Assembly: GCA_045565695.1 (NCBI GenBank)
Contig: JBJLEZ010000001.1
Coordinates: forward strand, 372,001-436,000
Reading direction: 5' to 3'
Length of the DNA: 64,000 bases
Source of the DNA: GCA-2690565 sp002457235
Lineage (GTDB): Bacteria; Verrucomicrobiota; Verrucomicrobiia; Opitutales; Coraliomargaritaceae
Shown: piece by piece, positions 18,968 through 27,708 of the stretch
Numbering within the stretch: the stretch's first letter is position 1
Layout: each line of letters starts with the position of its first letter
Notes under the pieces: generated by a model
What the model saw: only the letters and a program-made list of their open reading frames with translations
Database searches by the model: none
What the model was told of the DNA's origin: nothing
Program-made: the position numbers and the translations under genes

Positions 18968-19312
18968 ATGCAAACAAAAGCAAAGCAGCATGGTTTAACT
19001 TCAATCGAATTTTTTTTATCGATTATCGCTTTGTTTTTACTGCTCATTATTACTTACCCGATTTTGCTAGAATATAGTGAGCAGAGTCACAGAAGCAAAA
19101 TTAAAGAGAATTTGAATCAGATTCGTAATTATTCGGATCAGTATTTTAAAGAGCATGAGGCAAATTCAGTCAGCCTTTTTGAATTCATTGGCCCTAGAAA
19201 AGAAATTTCAGAATTAGAAATTATTGCTGACGAGGAGTATCCCGAAATAATTTATCGCGGTAAGGAAATCATTGCTTATTCTGAAAAGTATGGGCCTGTA
19301 ACAGTGCACTAA
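18968..19312 (+). CDS. Pseudopilin-like protein (type II/IV prepilin N-terminus)
   Basis: 114 residues. The N-terminus has a short basic leader ending in HG, followed by LTSIE and about 20 hydrophobic residues, i.e. the prepilin pattern with Gly at -1 and Glu at +5. A prepilin peptidase would cut after that Gly. The rest is a short charged helix (KIKENLNQIRNYSDQYFKEHE) and a small C-terminal strand region, much smaller than major pilins. It probably belongs to a type II secretion or pilus-like assembly, but no other such genes are in the window. It is 26 bases after the repeat/FGE-like gene and likely co-transcribed. Confidence 0.65.
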   Translation: MQTKAKQHGLTSIEFFLSIIALFLLLIITYPILLEYSEQSHRSKIKENLNQIRNYSDQYFKEHEANSVSLFEFIGPRKEISELEIIADEEYPEIIYRGKEIIAYSEKYGPVTVH

Positions 19313-19342
19313 AACTTTCCTAGAATAGAATAAGCAAAGTGC

Positions 19343-20815
19343 TTAATTTTGTTCTAAAAACTGGGAAAGTCTTTTAGCAGTTTTTAATCCAATCCCTTCT
19401 TGCTGAACCAAATCATCGATTGTAGCACGTTTTAAATTCTTAATCGTACCAAATCGCTTAAGTAATTCAGCTTTTCGAATTTCTCCAATACCTTTAAAGT
19501 CATCAAGGATAGATTCTTTTATTTTTTTACTTCGCAATTCGGCATTGAAATTATTGGCAAAATAGTGTGCCTCATCTCTTAAATATTGAAGAAGTCTTAA
19601 TGCGGGATTCCGAAACGGCAAATTTAAATCAGGACGATTATCTGGAAAAACAATAGTTTCATTTTTCTTAGCTAGGCCAATTAAATAGGGTGGGCTCAGC
19701 TTTAGTGTCTGAAAGGCCTTAATCGCAGCATGCACTTGTCCAATTCCTCCATCAATGACGATTAAATCAGGAAATGGAGTGCCTTCTTTTTGTAGTCGTT
19801 GGTATCGCCGAGTCACGACTTCTTCGATTGCTCGAAAATCATCATTCCCAATAAAAGATTTTATTTTGTAACGACGATATTGCTTCCGGTTCGGTTTTCC
19901 GTTGTTGAAGCAAACCATGGAAGCTACGCAAAAACTCCCAGAAATATGAGAAATATCGAAGCATTCAATATGCTTAGGCAGTTTACTCAATGATAGTTCA
20001 TCCCTTAAGGTCATTAAGCTTTCCTTTTCTGTAATAAACCCAATTAAGTTTCGCTCAAATTTTCTAGTTCTTTTAGAGGTTTGTTGTATGGCAATGATTT
20101 GATCTCTTAGCTCACTTGCTTTCTCATATTTCTGTTTTATTGCATAGGCATGCATTCTTTCTTTGAGCCCATCAATAGTACTTACCGTATGCCCTTCAAG
20201 AAATTCACAGGCTTTTTCAACTCGTTCACGATAGGCCTCCTCTGATATCTCATTAGGCAGGTCAGACAAGTCCGCACGCATATCATCATAGAGTCGCCAG
20301 GTATTATCGCCAATTTTTTTCGGACTCGCATCATTTAATAAGATGCCAAATTTTCGTTTCATGATATCAAGTGTCTTTCGTAATGATCCTGCATGTGGAA
20401 AAGGTCCATAGTATCGATAATGTTTGTAGATCCTATTCCGAGTGAGACGAAATCTTGGCAAGGTTTCTTTTGGGTTCAATTGAACTAACAGAAATCGTTT
20501 ATCATCTTTTAAACTGGTATTATATTTTGGTTTAAATTTTTTGATTAATTGGCTTTCGAGAAGCAAAGCCTCAGACTCAGAATTGACGCAATGATATTCA
20601 AAGCTTTCTATTTGTTCCACCATAGCTCTAATTTTTGGCTGAGCTATTTGTAGTTTTTTAGAGGCTTGAAAATAAGAGGAGACTCGTTTTTTTAGGTTTT
20701 TTGCCTTCCCCACGTACAATGCTTGTTTAAAGCGATTATGCATAACATAGACCCCAGGCTTATTGGGCAATTTTCTTGTCGCTTCTTTTAAGGTGCTGAT
20801 TGTTTCTTGAGTCAT
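19343..20815 (-). CDS. uvrC: Excinuclease ABC subunit C, short form without Fe-S cysteines
   Basis: About 490 residues from the ATG at 20813-20815 (an upstream in-frame reading from 20899 would overlap cinA). Domains: GIY-YIG nuclease at ~15-95 (PGVYVMH, LYVGKAK), UVR UvrB-binding helix pair at ~215-250, RNase-H-like nuclease (FDISHISG, VIDGGIGQV), and tandem helix-hairpin-helix at the C-terminus (FKGIGEIRK, EGIGLKTAK). It makes both incisions in nucleotide excision repair with UvrAB. E. coli UvrC is ~610 residues and has a four-cysteine linker that binds a 4Fe-4S cluster; here residues 141-210 contain one cysteine only. Convergent with the pseudopilin gene, divergent from cinA. Confidence 0.93.
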   Translation of the reverse strand: MTQETISTLKEATRKLPNKPGVYVMHNRFKQALYVGKAKNLKKRVSSYFQASKKLQIAQPKIRAMVEQIESFEYHCVNSESEALLLESQLIKKFKPKYNTSLKDDKRFLLVQLNPKETLPRFRLTRNRIYKHYRYYGPFPHAGSLRKTLDIMKRKFGILLNDASPKKIGDNTWRLYDDMRADLSDLPNEISEEAYRERVEKACEFLEGHTVSTIDGLKERMHAYAIKQKYEKASELRDQIIAIQQTSKRTRKFERNLIGFITEKESLMTLRDELSLSKLPKHIECFDISHISGSFCVASMVCFNNGKPNRKQYRRYKIKSFIGNDDFRAIEEVVTRRYQRLQKEGTPFPDLIVIDGGIGQVHAAIKAFQTLKLSPPYLIGLAKKNETIVFPDNRPDLNLPFRNPALRLLQYLRDEAHYFANNFNAELRSKKIKESILDDFKGIGEIRKAELLKRFGTIKNLKRATIDDLVQQEGIGLKTAKRLSQFLEQN

Positions 20816-20865
20816 TGGGTGAAAATCTTTTAATAAATATATCTCACACACACTTGCATTTAATC

Positions 20866-20871
20866 TATAAT
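20866..20871 (+). promoter_or_regulatory. Consensus -10 box (TATAAT) before cinA
   Basis: TATAAT lies 16 bases before the cinA ATG, the same distance as at 17223. No -35 hexamer at normal spacing is seen; TTGCAT is only 6 bases upstream, as is TTGCTA before a TATAAT ahead of folE2 (36023-36039). Confidence 0.3.
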
Positions 20872-20887
20872 CGAAAACCCTATTATA

Positions 20888-22165
20888 ATGTCTAATCAAG
20901 TTACAGTTGAAATTTTAAATATAGGAGATGAGTTATTATTAGGTATTCGTACCAATAGTCATTTAACTTATTTAGGCAAGCAACTGTCTTTATTAGGGCT
21001 TAAGATTGATCATTGCCAAGTTGTTCCTGATAAAGCGGATGCGATACAGTCGGCTTTTAAAATTGCCTCCGAACGTTCAGATATTGTGATTGCTACAGGA
21101 GGGTTAGGCCCTACCGAAGATGATCTTACGCGAGAAAGTTTGGCAACACTTCTAGAGCGTGAGCTTATTTATAACGAATCTATTTTTGATTCAATCAAAG
21201 ATCGCTTTCTGAAATTAGGACGAAATGTTTCAGAGATACATAAAAAGCAATGCTTTCAAATAGAGGGCAGTCAAATATTGAAAAATGACCGAGGAACCGC
21301 CCCAGGATTGTTTGTCGAGCATAATGCGTGTACGATTATTTTACTTCCTGGTCCGACTCATGAACTGATTCCCATGTTTGAGAAGCAGATCTTGCCCTAT
21401 GTAAAAAATAAAGTCTGTGCACAAGCTGATAGCTCTTATATTCAGTTGCGAACTTGCGGCATTGGTGAATCTACAGTTGAAGAGGTAGTTTCGCCTATCG
21501 TTAAGCAATACGGATCTGTAGAGATTGCTTTTTGTGTACATTTAGGCGTAGTGGATGTTCGTCTAAGCTTTGCTGATAACTCAAAGAATGTGGATCAATT
21601 AAACCAAGTAGCAGAGGCTTGCCGTCTCGCCTTAGGAGATCATTTTGTTGGATATGGCGATATAACTCTTTCTCAAGTTATTTTTCAAAAATTAAGGGAA
21701 CGCCAAAAAACACTAGCAGTAGCAGAATCTTGTACCGGTGGGTTATTGGGCAATGCATTTACTGATATTCCTGGAGCATCAAAAGTATTTCAAGGTGGCG
21801 TGATTTGCTACGCGAATGAAGTGAAAATTTCTCAGGTCAGTGTTCCCGAAGAAATTATTGATCAACACGGAGCCGTTAGTGGTGAATGTGCAATTGCTAT
21901 GGCATCAGGTGTGGCAGAAAATTTATCATCGGATTATGGATTGAGCATCACTGGTTTTGCAGGTCCCGAAGGTGGAGATAAAGAAAACCCAGTGGGCACA
22001 ATACATATTGGGTTTCACTCGTCATTTGGGATTTGGGCAAAAAGAGTTCGATACCTAGGTGGACGTATGGATGTGAAAGCCCGAGCTGTGAATGCTGCTT
22101 TGGATTGGATGCGTAGGCTTTTGATTCGCCAAGAGCAAACAGACATTGATGGGTATACCATCTAA
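20888..22165 (+). CDS. cinA: CinA: MoCF-like domain plus NMN deamidase (PncC) domain
   Basis: 425 residues with two domains. The N-terminal MoCF-biosynthesis-like domain has IGDELLLG and TGGLGPTEDD and in some CinA proteins has ADP-ribose pyrophosphatase activity. The C-terminal PncC domain (from ~270) has AESCTGG, GGVICYANEVK, SGECA and ITGFAGPEGG; it deamidates nicotinamide mononucleotide to nicotinate mononucleotide, recycling pyridine nucleotides. Both domains look complete. The nearby pnuC and ribosylnicotinamide kinase genes would feed the same NMN pool. Start ATG is 72 bases from the divergent uvrC start. Confidence 0.92.
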   Translation: MSNQVTVEILNIGDELLLGIRTNSHLTYLGKQLSLLGLKIDHCQVVPDKADAIQSAFKIASERSDIVIATGGLGPTEDDLTRESLATLLERELIYNESIFDSIKDRFLKLGRNVSEIHKKQCFQIEGSQILKNDRGTAPGLFVEHNACTIILLPGPTHELIPMFEKQILPYVKNKVCAQADSSYIQLRTCGIGESTVEEVVSPIVKQYGSVEIAFCVHLGVVDVRLSFADNSKNVDQLNQVAEACRLALGDHFVGYGDITLSQVIFQKLRERQKTLAVAESCTGGLLGNAFTDIPGASKVFQGGVICYANEVKISQVSVPEEIIDQHGAVSGECAIAMASGVAENLSSDYGLSITGFAGPEGGDKENPVGTIHIGFHSSFGIWAKRVRYLGGRMDVKARAVNAALDWMRRLLIRQEQTDIDGYTI

Positions 22166-22244
22166 TCAAGTTAATAGGATAAAGAAGACTAAAGAATAGG
22201 AATTTTTTTCTCGCTAGAGTCGCTCTAAATTTGAGAATAGCACT

Positions 22245-23345
22245 ATGTCTATTAGTGCCAAATTTGCATTTATTTGTGGTGACGATGAATTCCTAGTTTC
22301 TGATAGAGGAAAAGCCTGGTTTGAAGAAGAAACAAAAGGCATAACAGATGAGCTCTCCAAAGAGGTGATTGATGCTCGTGGCAATAATTTAGATGAAGTC
22401 TCCCAAATAGTTGATCGCTTTATAGAAGCGATACAGACACAATCTATGTTTGGAGAAAAAAAGATCGTTTGGCTTAAGGCGGTCAATTTTATGGCTAATT
22501 CGCAAACAGGAAATGCCAAGGGGACTTTAGAGTTATTAGAGCACCTTAAGTCGGTTCTTGAAAGTATAGACACCGAAGCGGTATCTGTTTTAATCACGGC
22601 TTCGCCAGTTTATAAGGTAAAAAGTTTTTATAAATGGTGCATCAAAGAAGGGGATTCGGAGATAATTGATAGCGGGAAAGACGGCACCGCTCGAATTGAA
22701 GAAAAAATTCAAAAAACGTGTTCCGATCTAGGAATAAAAATCAGTCAAAGTGCGATACAATTGCTAAATGATAAAGTAAACGGGAACAATCGACTCATCG
22801 CGATGGAAGTTGAAAAATTAACCACATATGTTGAGAAAGGTGGAGTCATTACAGAGGAATTGATCAATGAAATGGTGCCAAACTTTGGAGAAGGAGATTT
22901 TTTTGAAGCAACCGATGCATTTTTTTCTGGGCAATTGGAGTGGACACTTGAAGCTTTAAACCGACATTTTTTTACACAGACGGAAGCTCGACCGCTTTTA
23001 GGGAGTTTACAATCAAGAAACCGCTTGATGATTCAATTGCGTATACTTAAAGATTCTGGCGAACTAGGCACTGGATTTCAGAGGATCAGCCAGAATGACC
23101 TTGCCCGAATCTTTGGTAAATTTCGTGAGCATTTTGATGAAGATACATCAAAATCAAACCTTAATGTATTCACTCAAAACCCTTATTACTTGGGACGACT
23201 GCTTAAAGATGTGAATCATTTTAGTTTGAAAAATCTGATTGATTTCCAAATTGCCTTTGCTGAAACCTTTGAAGCAATAGTCGAAACCCCGAAAGACCCG
23301 ATCGCAATTTTTAATCAATTGGCAATTCGCTGCCTTGGAGATTAG
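22245..23345 (+). CDS. holA: DNA polymerase III delta subunit
   Basis: 366 residues, the clamp-loader delta subunit that opens the beta clamp. The N-terminal FAFICGDDEFLV is the delta-family strand and loop. QSMFGEKKIVWLK and VLITASPVYK follow the AAA+-like fold, which lacks a functional P-loop as expected. The C-terminal collar helices include NRLIAMEVEKLTTYV and RPLLGSLQSRNRLMIQLR. Sequence conservation in HolA is low, but all landmarks are in order and length is normal. It is between cinA and purB. Confidence 0.85.
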   Translation: MSISAKFAFICGDDEFLVSDRGKAWFEEETKGITDELSKEVIDARGNNLDEVSQIVDRFIEAIQTQSMFGEKKIVWLKAVNFMANSQTGNAKGTLELLEHLKSVLESIDTEAVSVLITASPVYKVKSFYKWCIKEGDSEIIDSGKDGTARIEEKIQKTCSDLGIKISQSAIQLLNDKVNGNNRLIAMEVEKLTTYVEKGGVITEELINEMVPNFGEGDFFEATDAFFSGQLEWTLEALNRHFFTQTEARPLLGSLQSRNRLMIQLRILKDSGELGTGFQRISQNDLARIFGKFREHFDEDTSKSNLNVFTQNPYYLGRLLKDVNHFSLKNLIDFQIAFAETFEAIVETPKDPIAIFNQLAIRCLGD

Positions 23346-23450
23346 GTAATGAATTTGCATAGAATCAGCTAGTTAAGGCTGAAATTTAGCCATTTTATCA
23401 CTTTTTTATGGTCTCATTTTGAAAAATCCTTTCTATCATACTCTTTTATT

Positions 23451-24878
23451 ATGTCGAAAAATACAGTTAATATACTTGCGGAACGTTATGCTTCAAAAGA
23501 AATGAACCAAATTTGGGGAGCGGAAGGGCGTATTCTTTTGGAACGAGATTATTGGATTGCAGTGGTCAAAGCACAAAAATCTTTAGGTATTGATATTCCA
23601 GACGAGGCAATCGAAGCTTATGAATCAGTAAAAGATCAGGTTAACCTACAGTCTATTCAAGAAAGAGAGGCAGTGACTCGGCACGATGTTAAAGCAAGAA
23701 TTGAAGAATTTTGTGCACTGGCTGGACATGAGCACATCCATAAAGGATTAACCAGTCGTGATCTTACTGAAAATGTTGAGCAGCTACAAATACTCAGAGG
23801 TTTGGAACTGATCCGCATCAAGGCTATGGCAGCATTGATTAAATTATCAGAGAAAGCTGAAAAATGGAGCGAACTAGTGCTTACCGCTCGTACGCATAAT
23901 GTTCCTGCTCAATTGACTACTTTTGGGAAACGCTTGGCGATGTTTGGCGAAGATCTATTTTGTGCTGTTCGTGAATTAGATCGTATTATTGATAATTATC
24001 CGGTTAGAGGATTAAAAGGGCCGGTCGGCACACAGATGGATTTAATGACTCTATTAGGCGGTGATTCAGAAAAAGTTGCTCAAATGGAAGATGCGATATT
24101 AGAGCATTTAGGAGTTGGCTCAGTTTTAGAAACAGTTGGTCAGGTGTACCCTCGTAGTTTGGATTTTGAAGTTGTTTCTGTTTTTGTGCGCTTAGCCTCT
24201 GGTCCATCTAGCTTTGCCAAAACATTGAGAATCATGGCGGGTCATGAATTAGCAAGTGAGGGATTTGCCAAAGGGCAAGTCGGGTCATCTGCGATGCCTC
24301 ATAAGATGAACAGCAGAAGTTGCGAGCGATTGAACGGTTTTGCTGTTATCTTAAGTGGCTATTTAACAATGGCTAGTGGTTTGTCGGGGGATCAGTGGAA
24401 TGAAGGCGATGTATCATGCTCGGTTGTTCGCCGTGTATTTTTACCTGATAGCTTTTTTGCAATAGATGGGTTGTTAGACACATTCATCACTATTCTTAAT
24501 CAAATGGAAGTTTTTCCTGGGATGATTGAGCAAGAAAACAATCGTTATGGTCCATTTTTAGCAACAACGACCATCCTTATGGAGGCTGTCAAAAATGGAG
24601 CAGGTCGTGAAGGTGCCTATGATGCGATTAAGTCGCACGCACTCGCTGCAGTGAAAGATTTGAGATCGGGCGAGATTTCTCAAAATGATTTAGTGAAACG
24701 ACTGGGCGCGGATGAGCGATTAGGGCTCGATGAAGCTACGATCGAGCGTTTGGTTAAAGATGCACAGGGGCTTACGGGACTGGCTCAGAAGCAAGTGGAG
24801 CAATTTTGTGATCGGGTAAACAGTGAAATGGCCGGCTTCTCTGAAGCGAAAAATTATTCTCCAGGAGCAATTCTTTAA
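23451..24878 (+). CDS. purB: Adenylosuccinate lyase
   Basis: 475 residues of the fumarase/aspartase superfamily; acts twice in purine synthesis, on SAICAR and on adenylosuccinate. The superfamily signature is GSSAMPHKMN, the catalytic His regions are RHDVKA and LTARTHNVPAQ, and HKGLTSRDLTEN precedes them. Length is typical. It has its own 105-base upstream gap and is followed by pfk. purA, which makes its substrate, is in the same window at 41948. Confidence 0.95.
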   Translation: MSKNTVNILAERYASKEMNQIWGAEGRILLERDYWIAVVKAQKSLGIDIPDEAIEAYESVKDQVNLQSIQEREAVTRHDVKARIEEFCALAGHEHIHKGLTSRDLTENVEQLQILRGLELIRIKAMAALIKLSEKAEKWSELVLTARTHNVPAQLTTFGKRLAMFGEDLFCAVRELDRIIDNYPVRGLKGPVGTQMDLMTLLGGDSEKVAQMEDAILEHLGVGSVLETVGQVYPRSLDFEVVSVFVRLASGPSSFAKTLRIMAGHELASEGFAKGQVGSSAMPHKMNSRSCERLNGFAVILSGYLTMASGLSGDQWNEGDVSCSVVRRVFLPDSFFAIDGLLDTFITILNQMEVFPGMIEQENNRYGPFLATTTILMEAVKNGAGREGAYDAIKSHALAAVKDLRSGEISQNDLVKRLGADERLGLDEATIERLVKDAQGLTGLAQKQVEQFCDRVNSEMAGFSEAKNYSPGAIL

Positions 24879-24944
24879 GTTAAGTATTGCTATTATAGTT
24901 TCCTCTAGTTCTGATATGTTTTTTTAATTAACGCACATACACAT

Positions 24945-26210
24945 ATGACTGAAATATTGAATGGTAATTGTTTAGTGGCTCAATCCGGCGGGCCGACATC
25001 CGTTATTAACTCTAGCTTGGCTGGTGTTATTACAGAAGCACTCAACCATGAGTGCATCGAAGAAATTTATGGAGGCTTAAATGGAGTCCAAGGAATTTTG
25101 CAGGAGCAACTTGTCGATCTAGCATCTGAGACACAGCAAAATATTCGTGGCTTACGCTATACTCCAGGAGCTGCTCTAGGTACTTGTCGCTATAAACTCA
25201 AAAGTGATGCAGATTTTGAGCGCGTGTTACAAGTTTTTGAAGCTCATAATATCCGTTATTTCTTTTATGCAGGTGGAAATGATTCACAGGATACAGCAGA
25301 TAAAATCTCAAAGCTAGCTCAGAAAAAAGGCTATGCTCTTCGTGTGATTGGAGTACCCAAAACAATTGATAATGATTTAGTGACAACAGACCACACACCG
25401 GGTTACGGTAGTGTTATAAAGCACATTGCCACAACGATTAGAGAAGTTGCTTGTGATAATGGAGGTATGGGTCAACACGATTTGGTTCAAGTGGTTGAAG
25501 TGATGGGACGAAGTGCTGGTTGGATTGCTGCGGGTGCTTCACTTGCTAAATATAAAGATAATCCTAACAGCGCTCCTCATTTAATTTATCTTCCTGAAGT
25601 TCCATTTTCTAAGGAAAAATATATCGAAGATGTCACTAAAGTGCTAAAGAAAGAAAAGTTTTGCTTGGTTGTCGTAGGCGAGGGTCTCGTGGACGCAGAT
25701 GGAAATTATGTTTCTACAGACAGTGCAAGTGCTGATGCTTTTGGGCACTCTCAGTTAGGTGGTGCTGGTGAATACCTTCGCTCTTTGGCTGAAGAAAATC
25801 TTTCCGTGAAAGCTCGCTCAATTAAATTGGGTATGGCTCAAAGAGCGGCTGTGAATTGTGCTTCAAAAGCAGATAGCGATGAAGCTTTCATGGCGGGACA
25901 AGCGGCTGTTAAAGCAGCTGTTGAAGGTGAAACTGATAAAATGGTGATCTTAGTGAGAAGTGAAGGAGACAGCTATGCTTGTGAAACAGGATTAGCACCT
26001 TTATCTGAAATTGCTAATGGAGTTAAGCTTTTACCGCAAAATTGGATTAATGAAGATGGCGTATCCATGAATTATAATTTCATTAAATACGCACTACCTT
26101 TGATTCAAGGAGAAGTGGAAGTCCCATTTGAAAATGGTGTGCCTCAATACATTGAGTTGAAAAAAATCTATGCGGATAAGCAATTACCTGCTTACACCTT
26201 AAACGGTTAG
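24945..26210 (+). CDS. pfp: Phosphofructokinase, PPi-dependent type
   Basis: 421 residues. The phosphate-donor loop is GGNDS where ATP-type enzymes have GGDGS, and the substrate loop is PKTIDND where ATP types have PGTIDND. The Asp and Lys at these places are the established marks of pyrophosphate as phosphoryl donor. It would interconvert fructose 6-phosphate and fructose 1,6-bisphosphate reversibly. Other landmarks: AQSGGPTSVINSS, EVMGRSAGWIA and GEGLVD. Lacking a bacterial PfkA effector fold, it should not be allosterically regulated the same way (inference). The stop overlaps the convergent kinase gene in a shared TTAG. Confidence 0.88.
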   Translation: MTEILNGNCLVAQSGGPTSVINSSLAGVITEALNHECIEEIYGGLNGVQGILQEQLVDLASETQQNIRGLRYTPGAALGTCRYKLKSDADFERVLQVFEAHNIRYFFYAGGNDSQDTADKISKLAQKKGYALRVIGVPKTIDNDLVTTDHTPGYGSVIKHIATTIREVACDNGGMGQHDLVQVVEVMGRSAGWIAAGASLAKYKDNPNSAPHLIYLPEVPFSKEKYIEDVTKVLKKEKFCLVVVGEGLVDADGNYVSTDSASADAFGHSQLGGAGEYLRSLAEENLSVKARSIKLGMAQRAAVNCASKADSDEAFMAGQAAVKAAVEGETDKMVILVRSEGDSYACETGLAPLSEIANGVKLLPQNWINEDGVSMNYNFIKYALPLIQGEVEVPFENGVPQYIELKKIYADKQLPAYTLNG

Positions 26211-26734
26211 ATTTTTCTTTTGCTTAAGCACTCTCGAATAGCGTTGATGGCTTGATGGAAGCGATCTTCTGGGTTGCCTTTGATCTTAACTACTGGAACT
26301 GTGCAAACTTCTAGCATCTCTTCAAAAGCTTGGTGAAGTTCATTTCTTGCTTGAGGACTATCTCTTTGGGCTCCATCAGGTTCCCATGGAATTTCATTTT
26401 GGCAGAATAAATAAAGGTCGTATTGGTTTGCGGATAAAGCGAGATCTAATTCTTTTGGGTGTTGCTTAAAATAGTAGTCTGCGTAAATCACATTGGACAG
26501 AAGGTTGGTATCGTGAAAGACAAGTCTTGGCGAATTTCCATAAGCTTCATTTTCGTATTTTATTTGTCCGCTCATGATGGCATTCAAATCCTGTTCTCGA
26601 ATTGGACGATCAATTGATTGAACAAAATCACGAACAAACTCTTGAGAAAAAGGAGCTTCAAAGTGAGCTGCTAATTGTTCCACTAGTGTTGTTTTGCCAG
26701 TGGATTCAGCGCCTGTGATTACGACTCGATACAT
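26207..26734 (-). CDS. Ribosylnicotinamide kinase-like ATPase (NadR kinase domain)
   Basis: 175 residues corresponding to the C-terminal kinase domain of NadR only. It has Walker A GAESTGKTT (8-16), FVRDF, and a DTNLLSNVIYADYYF metal/substrate region. It would phosphorylate nicotinamide riboside to NMN in the cytoplasm. The neighbour pnuC, 9 bases upstream in the same direction, imports that substrate, which strengthens the call. The DNA-binding and NMN-adenylyltransferase domains of full NadR are absent. Confidence 0.85.
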   Translation of the reverse strand: MYRVVITGAESTGKTTLVEQLAAHFEAPFSQEFVRDFVQSIDRPIREQDLNAIMSGQIKYENEAYGNSPRLVFHDTNLLSNVIYADYYFKQHPKELDLALSANQYDLYLFCQNEIPWEPDGAQRDSPQARNELHQAFEEMLEVCTVPVVKIKGNPEDRFHQAINAIRECLSKRKI

Positions 26735-26743
26735 AGCGTTTAT

Positions 26744-27346
26744 TTATTCTGCCTCAGTTAGGGTATGATGCCATTTCCGCCAACCATAAATGGCTAACAT
26801 CATAAAAGTAAAGAAGAGGAATACAGTTACCCAATACCCTTGCAAGGCCCATAAGTTAATGAAAATCGTATCTGATATAAGCCAACAAAGCCAGGTCCCA
26901 ATGTATTTTTTACTGAGCATCCATTGGGCCGAGAAGGCAACACTTGTAGCAAAGGCATCAAAGTAAGGTTGGAATGATTCCGTGTAATTTTCGAGCAAAT
27001 ACCCAATAAGAGCTGTCCCAATTATCCAAAATACTACATTGATGACCCACAACTTTTTACTGGTATGCTCTATCGCTTTGGTTTCCTTCGAGGAAGCGCT
27101 TTCGTCAACTTGATTCCATTGCCACCATCCATAGGCTGATAGAATAATAAAGACGATATTTAGGGACATATTCGCGAGCAAGCCTGCTTCAAATGCTAGG
27201 TAAACATAAATCGTATAGCAGATAATAAAGGTCGGCCATGTGATAATTTTTTCTTTTATGCTAAACCATACGCCGAGAATGCCTGCAATGGTTCCAATAT
27301 ATTCTAGGCCATTTGCTTTAAAATAAAGAATTATAGATTCAAGCAT
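26744..27346 (-). CDS. pnuC: Nicotinamide riboside transporter PnuC
   Basis: 200 residues with about seven membrane segments of the PnuC (SWEET-like) fold. Recognisable stretches are EYIGTIAGILGVWFSI near the N-terminus, SAYGWWQWNQ, and the C-terminal LQGYWVTVFLFFTFMMLAIYG with its Trp/Tyr/Gly pattern. It takes up nicotinamide riboside by facilitated diffusion, trapped by phosphorylation in the next gene. Inner membrane. No NAD-linked riboswitch is visible in the 36-base gap upstream. Confidence 0.88.
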   Translation of the reverse strand: MLESIILYFKANGLEYIGTIAGILGVWFSIKEKIITWPTFIICYTIYVYLAFEAGLLANMSLNIVFIILSAYGWWQWNQVDESASSKETKAIEHTSKKLWVINVVFWIIGTALIGYLLENYTESFQPYFDAFATSVAFSAQWMLSKKYIGTWLCWLISDTIFINLWALQGYWVTVFLFFTFMMLAIYGWRKWHHTLTEAE

Positions 27347-27382
27347 AAGATGAGAGTTTTATATAATTGAGTGCGATAAAAG

Positions 27383-27682
27383 TTAGTCCGAATCAATGAT
27401 CTCAATATGTGTCCAATATTTTGAACATTGTGCAACAAATGCCTTATGCAATGGGTCTACTTGGTATTGATTATGCCCCTCAATATCATCAAAGAGAATC
27501 GTTAAATTATAAGTATAGTCTGAGCGTACAACGGGACGATCTTTTGTTTCTGCAACTGTGCCAATATAAGTGGACCGACTCACTGTGATTGCCTTAAGGC
27601 TATTGAGAGCAGACTCAAATTCGGAGATCGCGTCATTCGGCAGATCTTTTTTTAAGTGAAATAATACAGTATGAACAAACAT
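27383..27682 (-). CDS. Dabb (stress-responsive A/B barrel) domain protein
   Basis: 99 residues forming a single dimeric alpha/beta-barrel domain: opening HTVLFHLK, SDYTYNLTILFDD in the middle and the family ending QVDPLHKAFVAQC. These proteins are small and cytoplasmic; a few are cyclases or heme or polyketide enzymes, most have no known role. It sits between thrH and pnuC. No function can be assigned. Confidence 0.8.
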   Translation of the reverse strand: MFVHTVLFHLKKDLPNDAISEFESALNSLKAITVSRSTYIGTVAETKDRPVVRSDYTYNLTILFDDIEGHNQYQVDPLHKAFVAQCSKYWTHIEIIDSD

Positions 27683-27708
27683 TAGGTGGAAGGGAATTAC
27701 GGGTACGT

